64,000 nt of DNA from Mucilaginibacter frigoritolerans (GTDB lineage: Bacteria > Bacteroidota > Bacteroidia > Sphingobacteriales > Sphingobacteriaceae), in the NCBI RefSeq assembly GCF_007830615.1, contig NZ_VLLI01000014.1:62001-126000 (forward strand), given 5' to 3'. The notes below the pieces were generated by a model, which saw only the letters and a program-made list of their open reading frames with translations, was not told the origin of the DNA and did no database searches. Shown in pieces: positions 28,331 through 37,043 of this stretch. A program made the translations under genes and the position numbers. The first letter of the stretch is position 1; each line of letters starts with the position of its first letter.

Positions 28331-29860
28331 TCAGTTATTCCCTTTCAACACAAAAACCGCCGAAGGAAAATTCTTATCATCATAAATCTCTTTTAAACCA
28401 ATAGCTTTGCTGGTACTATCGTACGACATAATTTGCCTGGCATCATTACTATAATTGGGCCACTGCGGCAATGTACCACCATTGGGATTACCGGTTTTTA
28501 TAAACGCCACCCAAGCTTTATGCATATTGGTTGCCAATTGTTTTTTCACCATATCCGGTGATGAGGCTAAGCCCGGGTTGTTCCAAACAAATTGTAGCTC
28601 AGCAGCATGGGCAGCACCCAAATTACTGGCCTTATCATAATTTAAACGGTACATCCAAACGGGTATCCTGTTTTGCACCAATACTTTGGCAAATCTGTAG
28701 CTATGCATCTGGTACATATACTGGGTAAGTACTTTCGCCGCGGCATCATACGGGGCATTGGTTTTTAATTCCAGTTGATAGGCTTTATAAACCATTGGGT
28801 AATCCTCCCCAAAAAGCGATCTTAAAATTCCGGTATCCGGGTGCTGCAAAGGATCATCACCGGCCATAAACAGTGCCGCTTCAATTTTATTAGTACCAAT
28901 CAGTGCTTTTATCCGCGGCATATTTTTACCGGCAGCATATTGGTACGGATCGCCTTTTATAATTACCCCATCCGCTACCGGACCGAAAAACGAGTTACCA
29001 CCAATACCACTGCAGGCAATTCCCTGCGCTTTCATTAATGAATCAGCAGGTAATTTTAATAAGGTTTGTATATCATAACGCCCTTTGCCCATAGCATGCA
29101 ATACTCTCAATCGCTCGTGCCTGGCTGTAACCGTATCCCTGATGCATTGTACCGAGCCGCTTTCGGCAATATATTGTTGAAACAATCCTTTTGATTTTGG
29201 TGAAACCAGTACCGCACTGATCAGTTTTGCCCCTGCCGATTCCCCCATTAGGGTAATCCTGTTTGGGTCGCCGCCAAAGGCTACGATATTATGTTTTATC
29301 CAGCTAAGCGCCATTATACAATCAAGCGTGCCATTATTGCCTGATGTGGCATAATCTTTATTTAAATCGCCCAGGTACATAAAACCAAAAACACCCAGGC
29401 GGTAATTAATGGTTACAGTAACAATATCATCCTTATCCGCAAAGGCATGGCCGTTTTCGCCTTTTCCCGCCCCTGCTGTCATGCTGCCGCCATGTACCCA
29501 AACCAGCACCGCACGTTTTTGATGATCAATTTTGGGTGCATAAATATTGAGCGACAAACAATCTTCAGAGCCAATCACTTTTTTGCCCGCATTTTGAGTA
29601 GCTACAGATCCAAATTTCTGTGCAGACAAAGTATCCTTCCAAACCCCGTGTTCAACTGGAGGATTAAAACGTAACGGACCAACAGGTGGCGCAGCATATG
29701 GGATACCTTTAAATACAGCAATCCCATCCTCATTTAATCCCTTAATGTACCCCCTATCGGTTTTAACAATAGGGTCAATATTTTGTGCCGATGCCCGGCA
29801 AATGAAAACGATTGGAATAAGTAAAAAGGCGGCGGCTATTTTAAAGGATTTGTTCATCAT
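28331..29860 (-). CDS. Secreted type-B carboxylesterase
   Basis: The 509-residue protein has a signal peptide (cut after ASA25|Q) and an alpha/beta-hydrolase of the carboxylesterase/para-nitrobenzyl esterase family. Features are the oxyanion motif WVHGGS, the signature EDCLSLNIYAP, the nucleophile S208 in GESAGA, and a likely catalytic His in the GAAHAAEL segment near residue 425. It would hydrolyse ester bonds of small or polysaccharide-linked esters in the periplasm or outside. The gene is convergent with the phosphoesterase gene and divergent from the Lrp-type gene. Confidence 0.92.
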   Translation of the reverse strand: MMNKSFKIAAAFLLIPIVFICRASAQNIDPIVKTDRGYIKGLNEDGIAVFKGIPYAAPPVGPLRFNPPVEHGVWKDTLSAQKFGSVATQNAGKKVIGSEDCLSLNIYAPKIDHQKRAVLVWVHGGSMTAGAGKGENGHAFADKDDIVTVTINYRLGVFGFMYLGDLNKDYATSGNNGTLDCIMALSWIKHNIVAFGGDPNRITLMGESAGAKLISAVLVSPKSKGLFQQYIAESGSVQCIRDTVTARHERLRVLHAMGKGRYDIQTLLKLPADSLMKAQGIACSGIGGNSFFGPVADGVIIKGDPYQYAAGKNMPRIKALIGTNKIEAALFMAGDDPLQHPDTGILRSLFGEDYPMVYKAYQLELKTNAPYDAAAKVLTQYMYQMHSYRFAKVLVQNRIPVWMYRLNYDKASNLGAAHAAELQFVWNNPGLASSPDMVKKQLATNMHKAWVAFIKTGNPNGGTLPQWPNYSNDARQIMSYDSTSKAIGLKEIYDDKNFPSAVFVLKGNN

Positions 29861-30027
29861 AAAATTTTCAGGCAGCTAAAATTAAGCAATATACATTATA
29901 GGTCATGTGATTTTTTAATTACAATGGACATTCATCTTTTTGTAATTTTCGATCATTACAAAAGAACATAATTCATAATTTTTAATTTTATTTTGAATTT
30001 AATTCATTTAAATATTAAATTTACAGT

Positions 30028-30510
30028 ATGAATAACGAAACAGAGATTATACTGGATAAAACAGACCTGCATATTTTACGCCTGATGCAGGAAAATGCCC
30101 GTATCTCTAATGCTGAGCTGGCCCGCGAACTGGATATGGCACCTTCGGGTATGCTGGAGCGGGTAAAAAAACTCGAACAAAAGAATGTCATTTTGCAATA
30201 TACCACCCGCATAAACCCCAATGCACTACAGCAAAAAATGCTGGCCTTTATATTTATGAAAGCTGCGGATGGCCCTGGCTGCAATGATACCGCCAAACAG
30301 CTGGCAAAAATTCCCGAAGTGCAGGAAGTACATCATATTGCAGGTGATGATTGTTACCTGGTAAAAGTGCGCACCTATGATTCGGCTTCGCTAATGCACC
30401 TGATGCGTAATAACTTCACCAAAATACCCAACCTGTTAAGCACACGCACCACTATTGTGCTTGAAACAGTAAAAGAACAACAACAATTGGTTATACCCGA
30501 AAAACAATAA
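30028..30510 (+). CDS. Lrp/AsnC family transcriptional regulator
   Basis: The 160-residue protein has an N-terminal helix-turn-helix (about 9-60, with ILRLMQENARISNAELAREL) and a C-terminal RAM/AsnC ligand-binding domain (about 75-150, including VQEVHHIAGDDCYLVKV). Family members sense amino acids and commonly control an adjacent exporter. Here an EamA transporter gene starts 5 bp after the stop, which strongly suggests co-transcription and control of amino acid or metabolite export. Confidence 0.93.
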   Translation: MNNETEIILDKTDLHILRLMQENARISNAELARELDMAPSGMLERVKKLEQKNVILQYTTRINPNALQQKMLAFIFMKAADGPGCNDTAKQLAKIPEVQEVHHIAGDDCYLVKVRTYDSASLMHLMRNNFTKIPNLLSTRTTIVLETVKEQQQLVIPEKQ

Positions 30511-30514
30511 AGCC

Positions 30515-31477
30515 ATGACAACATCATCAAAAAGTCCGTCTATTTTATTAGTAGTAATTGCATTTGCTATTGTTTACCTGGTTTGGGGTTCAACCTACTT
30601 TTTTATCAGGATAGCCGTACAAGGCGGTTTACCCCCGTTTATATTGGGAGCCATACGGTTCACAACCGCCGGACTTTTATTGATGAGTTGGTGTATAATA
30701 AAGGGTGAAAAGATATTTGTAGCTAAAGACATTATTAATGCTGCTGTAACCGGTGCGCTTTTATTATTTGTGGCCAATGGCATTGTGATTTGGACAGAGC
30801 AAACACTGCCCAGCGCTATGGTGGCTATTTTGGTATCATCGGCCCCTATCTGGTTCATCCTGCTCGATAAACCTAACTGGGCATTCAATTTCAAACTTAA
30901 AAGTACCATTTTCGGTTTGGCAATTGGTTTTGCCGGGGTGATATTGCTTTTTAGCGAACAAATTGGCGATCTGTTTAAGAGCAGTGATACGCACTCAAAA
31001 TTACCATGGATGTTATTATTGGTACTGGGCACTATTTCATGGTCTGCCGGTTCTTTATATTCCAAACATAAACATCCCTCAGTATCCGCTTCGGTTAGCA
31101 CAGCATGGCAAATGATTATGGCTGGTTTAATTTATATCCCGGTTAGTTTTTTACATCATGAGTATGATCATTTAAACTGGAACCAGATCCCTGCAAGCAG
31201 TTGGGGAGCTTTAATTTACCTGATTATCTTTGGTTCAATAACGGCCTATAGTGCCTATGTATGGTTGTTACAGGTTCGTCCGGCTACGCAGGTAAGTACT
31301 TATGCCTATGTTAACCCGGTTATTGCGGTACTATTAGGTGTGGTGTTTGCTGGTGAAAATATTTCCTTTATTCAGTTTACCGGCCTGGCTATCATTTTGG
31401 CAAGCGTGTTATTAATTAATCTCGCCAAGTATCGCAAACCAAAGGTAGATGTGGCTGTACTGGCTGAGGTAGAATGA
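30515..31477 (+). CDS. EamA/DMT family transporter (likely metabolite or amino acid exporter)
   Basis: The 320-residue protein shows about ten hydrophobic segments in two EamA repeats (about 10-150 and 168-308). Typical motifs are VWGSTYFFIRIAV near the start and AYVNPVIAVLLGVVFAGE in the second repeat. It is predicted to be an inner membrane exporter of the drug/metabolite transporter superfamily. Substrate unknown. The 4-bp gap after the Lrp-type gene makes an amino acid or related metabolite the best guess. Confidence 0.92.
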   Translation: MTTSSKSPSILLVVIAFAIVYLVWGSTYFFIRIAVQGGLPPFILGAIRFTTAGLLLMSWCIIKGEKIFVAKDIINAAVTGALLLFVANGIVIWTEQTLPSAMVAILVSSAPIWFILLDKPNWAFNFKLKSTIFGLAIGFAGVILLFSEQIGDLFKSSDTHSKLPWMLLLVLGTISWSAGSLYSKHKHPSVSASVSTAWQMIMAGLIYIPVSFLHHEYDHLNWNQIPASSWGALIYLIIFGSITAYSAYVWLLQVRPATQVSTYAYVNPVIAVLLGVVFAGENISFIQFTGLAIILASVLLINLAKYRKPKVDVAVLAEVE

Positions 31478-31490
31478 AAAAAATCACCAC

Positions 31491-31617
31491 GCGTCCTTGC
31501 TAAGAATGAAGCAATCTCTATACTACGCAGATCAGGGAGCAGAAGCTATTGTTCAATGAAGATATTCCGTTCTGTTGATTGTCCTGTGCAGAGATCGTTT
31601 CGTTCCTCACGATGACG
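31491..31617. repeat. Imperfect long inverted repeat (REP/MITE-like)
   Basis: The left arm (31491-31523) and right arm (31586-31617) are imperfect reverse complements, sharing GAA..AATCTCT-type blocks (GAAGCAATCTCT against GAAACGATCTCT). The intervening 60 bp has no gene. Its sequence resembles dispersed intergenic repeats common in Bacteroidota genomes; no transposase is nearby. Confidence 0.5.
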
Positions 31618-31639
31618 GATGGATATAAAACCGCTCTCT

Positions 31640-32683
31640 CTACACCTCCTTCGGCAAAGACCTTACCGGGCTTTCCCATTTTCCGAATTCGAAATAATCC
31701 TCAATATTAATATTGATCTTGCTTCCTTCGGGATATTTTCTTTTGGCGTAATTGGTAGCTCTTAAAATTATACCATCGCGCTCAATAATCAACTCTTCAT
31801 AAAAACCTTTAAACAAAACCTGTTTAACGGTCCATTTACTGCTAAAGCCTTTAACAATTTTAACATGATCGGCATAAATAACGATGGTTCCCCTTTTTGA
31901 ATTGATACCACATTTTTTAGCTTCTTCTGATGTTAACTGACTATTGCTGGCTAAAATCTGAGCCGTGTATAGCAACTTAGGCGAATTATAAAGCTCTTCC
32001 GGACTTCCATTCTCCACTATTTCGCCTTCCTTTAACACAATCAGTTCATCTGCCATAGATAATATTTCAGCCGGGTCATGCGAAACCAATACAACAGTTA
32101 CACCCCACTCCTTTACAATATACCTGATATCGTGTTGCAACCCTTCGCGGTAAGTGGCATCAACCTGGTTAAAAGGTTCATCAAGCAATAAAACTTCGGG
32201 CTTACTTATTAATGCTTTGGCTATGGTAACACGCTGTTTTTCGCCACCGCTTAATTTGCCAAAGGGCATATCTTTAAGTGGAAAAATATCCAGCATATTT
32301 AAGGAATCGGTTATTTTTTTGAGCTCTGTGTCCTTACCCAGTTCGCTGGCTGATAATCCTGACCGTACACTGTCCCAAACAGTAGCATAAAAATCCATGT
32401 CCTGGTTGTTTTGAGTAACCAGTCGCATAGCCTCGTGTGCTGGCTGCAATTGCTCCTCACGTTTCAGTATGCGTTCTTCCTTAAAAAAGACCTCTCCCGC
32501 ATCAGGCTGCAATAAACCATATAATAAATTTAACAAGGTAGTTTTGCCGCTGCCGCTTTCGCCAACAATAGCGGTTATTTTACCTTTTGGTATAAAGATG
32601 GTTACATTGTTTACTCCCGAAGATTTATCGCCAAAATAGTTCTTGGTAACCGATATGGTCTCCAGGATCATTTCATTATGCAT
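31640..32683 (-). CDS. ABC transporter ATP-binding protein
   Basis: The 347-residue protein has a complete ABC ATPase: Walker A GESGSGKTT (41-49), a Q-loop near VTQNNQDM, signature LSGGEKQR, Walker B VLLLDEP and an H-loop VLVSHDP. A C-terminal extension of about 110 residues (about 240-347) may be a TOBE-like regulatory domain, as in importer ATPases. No permease gene adjoins it, so the partner is encoded elsewhere. A Met at residue 5 is an equally good start (32671). Confidence 0.9.
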   Translation of the reverse strand: MHNEMILETISVTKNYFGDKSSGVNNVTIFIPKGKITAIVGESGSGKTTLLNLLYGLLQPDAGEVFFKEERILKREEQLQPAHEAMRLVTQNNQDMDFYATVWDSVRSGLSASELGKDTELKKITDSLNMLDIFPLKDMPFGKLSGGEKQRVTIAKALISKPEVLLLDEPFNQVDATYREGLQHDIRYIVKEWGVTVVLVSHDPAEILSMADELIVLKEGEIVENGSPEELYNSPKLLYTAQILASNSQLTSEEAKKCGINSKRGTIVIYADHVKIVKGFSSKWTVKQVLFKGFYEELIIERDGIILRATNYAKRKYPEGSKININIEDYFEFGKWESPVRSLPKEV

Positions 32684-32840
32684 AGCCCGCTCTTTTTACT
32701 TTTTTTGTTAAAAAAATTATCGCCTGCGCTTTTGCAGATGGTAACTAATACGAATCGAAACTATAAAAGTTTATCAATAAAAAGAAATATCCAATTGACA
32801 CAATTATTATATATTTAGCCACATAAACAAAAAACAACAT

Positions 32841-33257
32841 ATGAAACTTGACAAAACGTGGCATCAGCACCATGAAGATACTTTAGGGTTCGGACAACGA
32901 CTGGCAGATTCAGTAGCCTGTGGAATGGGATCGTGGAGATTTATTATTATCCAAACAGCAATAGTTGTTTTATGGATGATTGCCAATGTTGTTGGCTTTA
33001 TTTACCATTGGGATGTGTATCCTTATATTTTACTTAACCTGCTCTTTTCAACACAGGCTGCTTATGCTGCACCTATCATTATGATGGCCCAAAATCGCCA
33101 AAACGAACGTGACCGCACACAAGCCAATGCCGACTATCAAACCAACCTGGAAGCCAAAAAAGAAATTGAAGAGCTGCTGGAAAAACTGAACTCCATTGAG
33201 ATTGATAAACTAGATAAAATACTGGCCATTTTGCAAAAAACAGAAGCCAAAGCATAA
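32841..33257 (+). CDS. DUF1003 family membrane protein
   Basis: The 138-residue protein has two membrane helices (about 33-56 and 60-80) and a C-terminal coiled-coil-like charged segment (about 90-138). The DUF1003 pattern is clear (GQRLADSVACGMGSWRFI, then NLLFSTQAAYAAPIIMMAQNRQ). Function unknown for the family, although members are often linked to magnesium or membrane stress contexts. It stands alone between a divergent ABC ATPase gene and a downstream YbhN-like gene. Confidence 0.88.
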   Translation: MKLDKTWHQHHEDTLGFGQRLADSVACGMGSWRFIIIQTAIVVLWMIANVVGFIYHWDVYPYILLNLLFSTQAAYAAPIIMMAQNRQNERDRTQANADYQTNLEAKKEIEELLEKLNSIEIDKLDKILAILQKTEAKA

Positions 33258-33329
33258 AGCTAAACAAGTGTTGTAAAACATTTTAACGGTATTTAACTTT
33301 TCACTAAACAACAAATCTTTGCTTTTTAG

Positions 33330-33337
33330 TAGTTTTG
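33330..33337 (+). promoter_or_regulatory. -7 promoter element (TAGTTTTG) of the YbhN-like gene
   Basis: Matches TAnnTTTG and ends only 6 bp before the ATG at 33344, which would give a nearly leaderless transcript. It overlaps a TTG at 33335 that is therefore unlikely to be the start codon. Confidence 0.4.
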
Positions 33338-33343
33338 CCCACA

Positions 33344-34291
33344 ATGACACATATTGAAGACGCCATAGCCAACGAAGCTGAAGCCGAAATAACCCCGAAA
33401 ACGCGTAAGCAAAAACTTTGGAATGTAGTTAAAACCATTTTAAAGATTGCCGTAACTTCTGCATTGCTTTATTGGGTTTTTAGTAAAGTACCTTTTAGTG
33501 AAGTGAAAAACAGGCTGGTAAATGCCAATTATTATTGGATGTTTGGCGGTGTTGTATTCTATTTCTTCTCTATGGTGGCTTCTTCGTGGCGTCTGCTAAG
33601 CTTTTTTAAGTCGATAGATTTGCGCTTAAACCCACGCTTCAATTTCCGCTTATATCTTTTAGGCATATTTTATAATCTCCTGCTTCCGGGTGGCATAGGT
33701 GGCGACGGATATAAAATTTACCTGTTGCATAAAAGCTATAATTTCCCAACAAAAAAGGTTTTCATGGCTATTTTGTTCGACAGACTGAGCGGCCTATGGG
33801 CTATCGGCTTAATTGTAGTAGCTTTAAGGATATTCATTCCGCTTATTCCAGTAAGCATTCCGTTATTATTAGCGGCATTTGTGGTAGCGTCAGCCATCTA
33901 CTACATAGTAGTTAAAATGTTCTTTAAAGATTTTACTAAACATTTCTTTAAGGGCCATTTAAAAGCCATTTTAGTGCAATCGTGCCAGGTAATTACGATT
34001 ATCTGCGTGTTGATGGGGCAGGATTTTCATGGCAAATTTGCACCTTACCTGTTATCATTCCTGCTTTCGGCTCTTGCTGCAGTATTGCCCATATCAGTAG
34101 GCGGTGCCGGTATCCGCGAATATATATTTAAAGTATTAGCTGGCTGGTTAAATATGAATGTTGGCCTCGCTGTATTCTTAAGCATTTCATTTTACCTCAT
34201 CTCGCTTGTAGTAGCCTTATCAGGACTTTATTATGTAATACGTCCAAGCCGTTTGCAGGATGGCTTGCCGGCAGAAAAAATTGATAATTAA
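33344..34291 (+). CDS. YbhN / lysylphosphatidylglycerol synthase-type membrane protein
   Basis: The 315-residue protein has about eight membrane helices and the UPF0104/AglD-like pattern, including NLLLPGGIGGDGYKIYLL and ALAAVLPISVGGAGIREYI. Related domains form the flippase half of MprF, so transport of a lipid or lipid-linked headgroup across the inner membrane is likely. I chose ATG 33344 over the in-frame TTG at 33335 because a -7 promoter element overlaps the latter. A terminator follows at 34301-34333. Confidence 0.87.
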   Translation: MTHIEDAIANEAEAEITPKTRKQKLWNVVKTILKIAVTSALLYWVFSKVPFSEVKNRLVNANYYWMFGGVVFYFFSMVASSWRLLSFFKSIDLRLNPRFNFRLYLLGIFYNLLLPGGIGGDGYKIYLLHKSYNFPTKKVFMAILFDRLSGLWAIGLIVVALRIFIPLIPVSIPLLLAAFVVASAIYYIVVKMFFKDFTKHFFKGHLKAILVQSCQVITIICVLMGQDFHGKFAPYLLSFLLSALAAVLPISVGGAGIREYIFKVLAGWLNMNVGLAVFLSISFYLISLVVALSGLYYVIRPSRLQDGLPAEKIDN

Positions 34292-34300
34292 TCATCATTA

Positions 34301-34333
34301 AAAACGGAGACACATTAATTGCGTCTCCGTTTT
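34301..34333 (+). terminator. Terminator after the YbhN-like gene
   Basis: AAAACGGAGAC (34301-34311) pairs perfectly with 34323-34333 around an 11-nt loop. The second arm ends in TTTT, followed by G. Confidence 0.75.
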
Positions 34334-34468
34334 GTCAATTTACTTCTATCCATTTATCAATAATACTGATACACAAAGCATTGCACCATAGTGTATTTAT
34401 CCTGCCATTCTTTATAAACTTATTTCGTTAATTTTACGTTCTCTTATAAACCAGTTAGTGATTGATTA

Positions 34469-36247
34469 ATGAGCCATTTTAATGATTTCGGTAACCCACA
34501 GGTTACTGCATTGCCCGCGCATTTAAAACAATTTATAGTTGAACAACATTACGAGCATTATACCCCGGTTGACCATGCCGTTTGGCGCTACGTAATGCGC
34601 CAGAACTATAGTTACCTTAAAGATGTTGCCTATTACCCCTACATCCCCGGTCTGCAAAAAGCTGGATTAACCATCGAAAAAATACCCAGCTTGCAGGAAA
34701 TGAATGACGCCCTTGCCAAAATAGGTTGGGGGGCAGTTACTGTTGATGGCTTTATTCCTCCTGCTGCTTTTATGGAATACCAGGCTTATCGCGTATTGGT
34801 AATTGCTGCAGACATTCGTCAGCTAAAGCATATTGAATACACCCCTGCTCCAGATATTATTCACGAATCGGCTGGGCATGCCCCAATTATTGCAGATAAG
34901 GACTATCATGAATACCTGAGTTATTTTGGATCGATAGGTGCCAAAGCCATGTTTTCGGCTCAGGATTTTGAATTATATGAAGCCATAAGGGCACTGTCAA
35001 TATTAAAAGAAATGCCTGATGCAGATGAAGCCGAAATAAAAAAAGCAGAAGAACTGGTGGCATTCAGACAGGAAAACATAGGCAAACCATCAGAAATGGC
35101 CCTGTTAAGCCGTTTACACTGGTGGACAGTGGAGTACGGATTGATAGGAACATTGCAAAACCCTAAAATTTACGGGGCAGGACTGCTCTCTTCTATTGGC
35201 GAAAGTGTTAGCTGTATGATGGATAGTGTAAAAAAACTACCCTATACAATTGACGCCATTAACTATACCTACGACATAACGAAAGCGCAGCCTCAACTGT
35301 TTGTAACATCAACTTTCCAAAACCTGATTGATGTACTGGAGGAGTTTGCCAATACCATGTCTTTCCGTAAAGGAGGTGTTTATGGCCTGCAAAAGGCTAT
35401 CGAAAGCAAAAATACGTGTACAGCTGTTTTCAGTTCGGGTTTGCAAGTATCGGGCACGTTTACCGAATTTATAAATGGCAAGCATGATCAGCCGGCTTTT
35501 ATTAAAACCAGCGGGCCTACTTCCCTTTCGGTGGATAACAAACAATTAAGTAGTCATGGAAAAGATTACCATCAGGATGGATTCAGTTCGCCGGTTGGTA
35601 AACTGAAAGATCATGCCCTACCGCTGGAAGATTTGCCTGTTGAAGATTTAGCCTATTTCGGCATAGCTGAAGGTAAAGAAACTAATTTATCCTTCGAAAG
35701 CGGTATCACCATTAACGGTACCATAACAAAAATACACACAGCCAATGGCAAAACTCAGCTAATTACCTTTGAGCATTGTACTGTAAAAAATAAAAATGGT
35801 GAAGTATTGTTTGATCCTGCCTGGGGTGTTTACGATATGGCCGTAGGCGAAAAGATCGTATCTGTTTTTTGCGGAGCAGCCGATAAAGATGCCTTTGTAG
35901 AGATAGCCTATAAATCAAATACAGAAACACATCACCAGGTTTATGATAAAAATACAATTGAACTGCATCAGCTTTATCAGCAGGTACGTAACCGCCGGCA
36001 TGCAGGTGGTGATTTTGGCTTTTTAGGCAATGTATGGCTCCGCCTTCAAAAAAACCATTACAACGACTGGCTTTGCGCGCTGGAAATATTGGAAATACTG
36101 GAGCATGAAGAAGTTGAAGCCAGCGTGGCCGCAGAAATAAAAACCTTTCTTGAACTAAAAGCATCAAACGAACCTGAACTAAAAAAACTGATAACTGATG
36201 GATTTTATCTAATAAAGTATCCTGTTGAGCAAAAATTGGTAGTTTAG
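34469..36247 (+). CDS. Aromatic amino acid hydroxylase (phenylalanine 4-monooxygenase-like) with large C-terminal extension
   Basis: The 592-residue protein holds the pterin-dependent hydroxylase core in about residues 20-300. Iron ligands are visible: H132 and H137 in HESAGHAP and E222 in HWWTVEYGL. H137 to E222 spans 85 residues against about 40 in typical family members, because of an acidic helical insert (about 178-210). The last 290 or so residues are beta-rich and unassigned. It probably converts Phe (or Tyr/Trp) using tetrahydropterin and O2. The SDR gene starts 5 bp after its stop, and such an SDR could help recycle the pterin or act on a product, which is inference. Confidence 0.88.
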   Translation: MSHFNDFGNPQVTALPAHLKQFIVEQHYEHYTPVDHAVWRYVMRQNYSYLKDVAYYPYIPGLQKAGLTIEKIPSLQEMNDALAKIGWGAVTVDGFIPPAAFMEYQAYRVLVIAADIRQLKHIEYTPAPDIIHESAGHAPIIADKDYHEYLSYFGSIGAKAMFSAQDFELYEAIRALSILKEMPDADEAEIKKAEELVAFRQENIGKPSEMALLSRLHWWTVEYGLIGTLQNPKIYGAGLLSSIGESVSCMMDSVKKLPYTIDAINYTYDITKAQPQLFVTSTFQNLIDVLEEFANTMSFRKGGVYGLQKAIESKNTCTAVFSSGLQVSGTFTEFINGKHDQPAFIKTSGPTSLSVDNKQLSSHGKDYHQDGFSSPVGKLKDHALPLEDLPVEDLAYFGIAEGKETNLSFESGITINGTITKIHTANGKTQLITFEHCTVKNKNGEVLFDPAWGVYDMAVGEKIVSVFCGAADKDAFVEIAYKSNTETHHQVYDKNTIELHQLYQQVRNRRHAGGDFGFLGNVWLRLQKNHYNDWLCALEILEILEHEEVEASVAAEIKTFLELKASNEPELKKLITDGFYLIKYPVEQKLVV

Positions 36248-36251
36248 TAGC

Positions 36252-36956
36252 ATGAACATCATTATTACAGGAGCCAGCAGCGGTGTCGGGTTTGAAGCTG
36301 CACTCGAATTAATATTAAGCGGAAAACACAAGGTAATTGCCCTATCGCGCTCACAAGAAAAACTGCAAAGGCTATTGGAAATTGCACATGGCCTAAACCC
36401 ACAAGCTGAAATCTATGCCCTTGCCTTCGATATTGTACATGATGACTATGCAGGCTTACAACAATTTATAGGCAGCAATTTTGATAACCGCGTTGATGTA
36501 CTGATCAATAATGCCGGTGTACTCATTAACAAACCGTTTGCACAACTACAGGAGCTGGATTTTGTGGAGATGCTGCAAAGCAATTTTATTGGCCATGTTC
36601 GGATTATACAATCTGTACTGCACTTGATGTCAAAAGGCTCTCATATTGTAAATATTGGCAGCATGGGTGGCTTTCAGGGAAGCGCTAAATTTCTGGGTTT
36701 AGCTGCTTATTCAGCAAGTAAATCAGCATTGCATACCTTAACAGAGTGTTTGGCAATGGAACTTGCGGAACAGGAAATAAAAGTTAATTGTTTAGCTTTG
36801 GGTTCTGCACAAACAGAGATGCTCGAAAAAGCATTCCCCGGTTATGAATCGCCGGTAATGGCTTTCGAAATGGGGAAATACATTGCTGACTTTTCTATAA
36901 CAGGGCATCGCTTTTTTAATGGCAAGGTTTTGCCTGTGGCTGTAAGTACTCCTTAG
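36252..36956 (+). CDS. Short-chain dehydrogenase/reductase (SDR)
   Basis: The 234-residue protein is a classical SDR: the cofactor motif GASSGVG at the N-terminus, NNAG near 92, catalytic Ser in NIGSMGG, and the YSASK motif near 160. It starts 5 bp after the aromatic hydroxylase stop, so the two are very likely one operon. Pterin (quinonoid dihydropterin) reduction is a natural hypothesis, since dihydropteridine reductases are SDRs, but the sequence alone does not settle the substrate. Confidence 0.9.
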   Translation: MNIIITGASSGVGFEAALELILSGKHKVIALSRSQEKLQRLLEIAHGLNPQAEIYALAFDIVHDDYAGLQQFIGSNFDNRVDVLINNAGVLINKPFAQLQELDFVEMLQSNFIGHVRIIQSVLHLMSKGSHIVNIGSMGGFQGSAKFLGLAAYSASKSALHTLTECLAMELAEQEIKVNCLALGSAQTEMLEKAFPGYESPVMAFEMGKYIADFSITGHRFFNGKVLPVAVSTP

Positions 36957-36962
36957 AGGAAT

Positions 36963-36970
36963 TATATTTG
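36963..36970 (+). promoter_or_regulatory. -7 promoter-like element upstream of the PAS-GAF-HisKA gene
   Basis: TATATTTG matches TAnnTTTG, 73 bp before the ATG at 37044, just past the SDR stop. No clear -33 partner. Confidence 0.35.
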
Positions 36971-37043
36971 CTTTAATAAATACTTTTTCTTTAATTTTAT
37001 ATATCGTCACATACACTGCCAATTATTCTGTTTATTAAAAAAA

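Noticed and set aside
28204..28404. 66-codon plus-strand frame at the end of the carboxylesterase gene
   Set aside because: It runs through hairpin repeats and into the antisense of the esterase 3' end; no protein-like features.
30595..31101. 168-codon minus-strand open frame
   Set aside because: Entirely antisense to the EamA transporter gene, with no recognisable features.
31640..33257. ABC ATPase and DUF1003 gene as a transporter operon
   Set aside because: The genes are divergent and the DUF1003 protein is too small and not permease-like.
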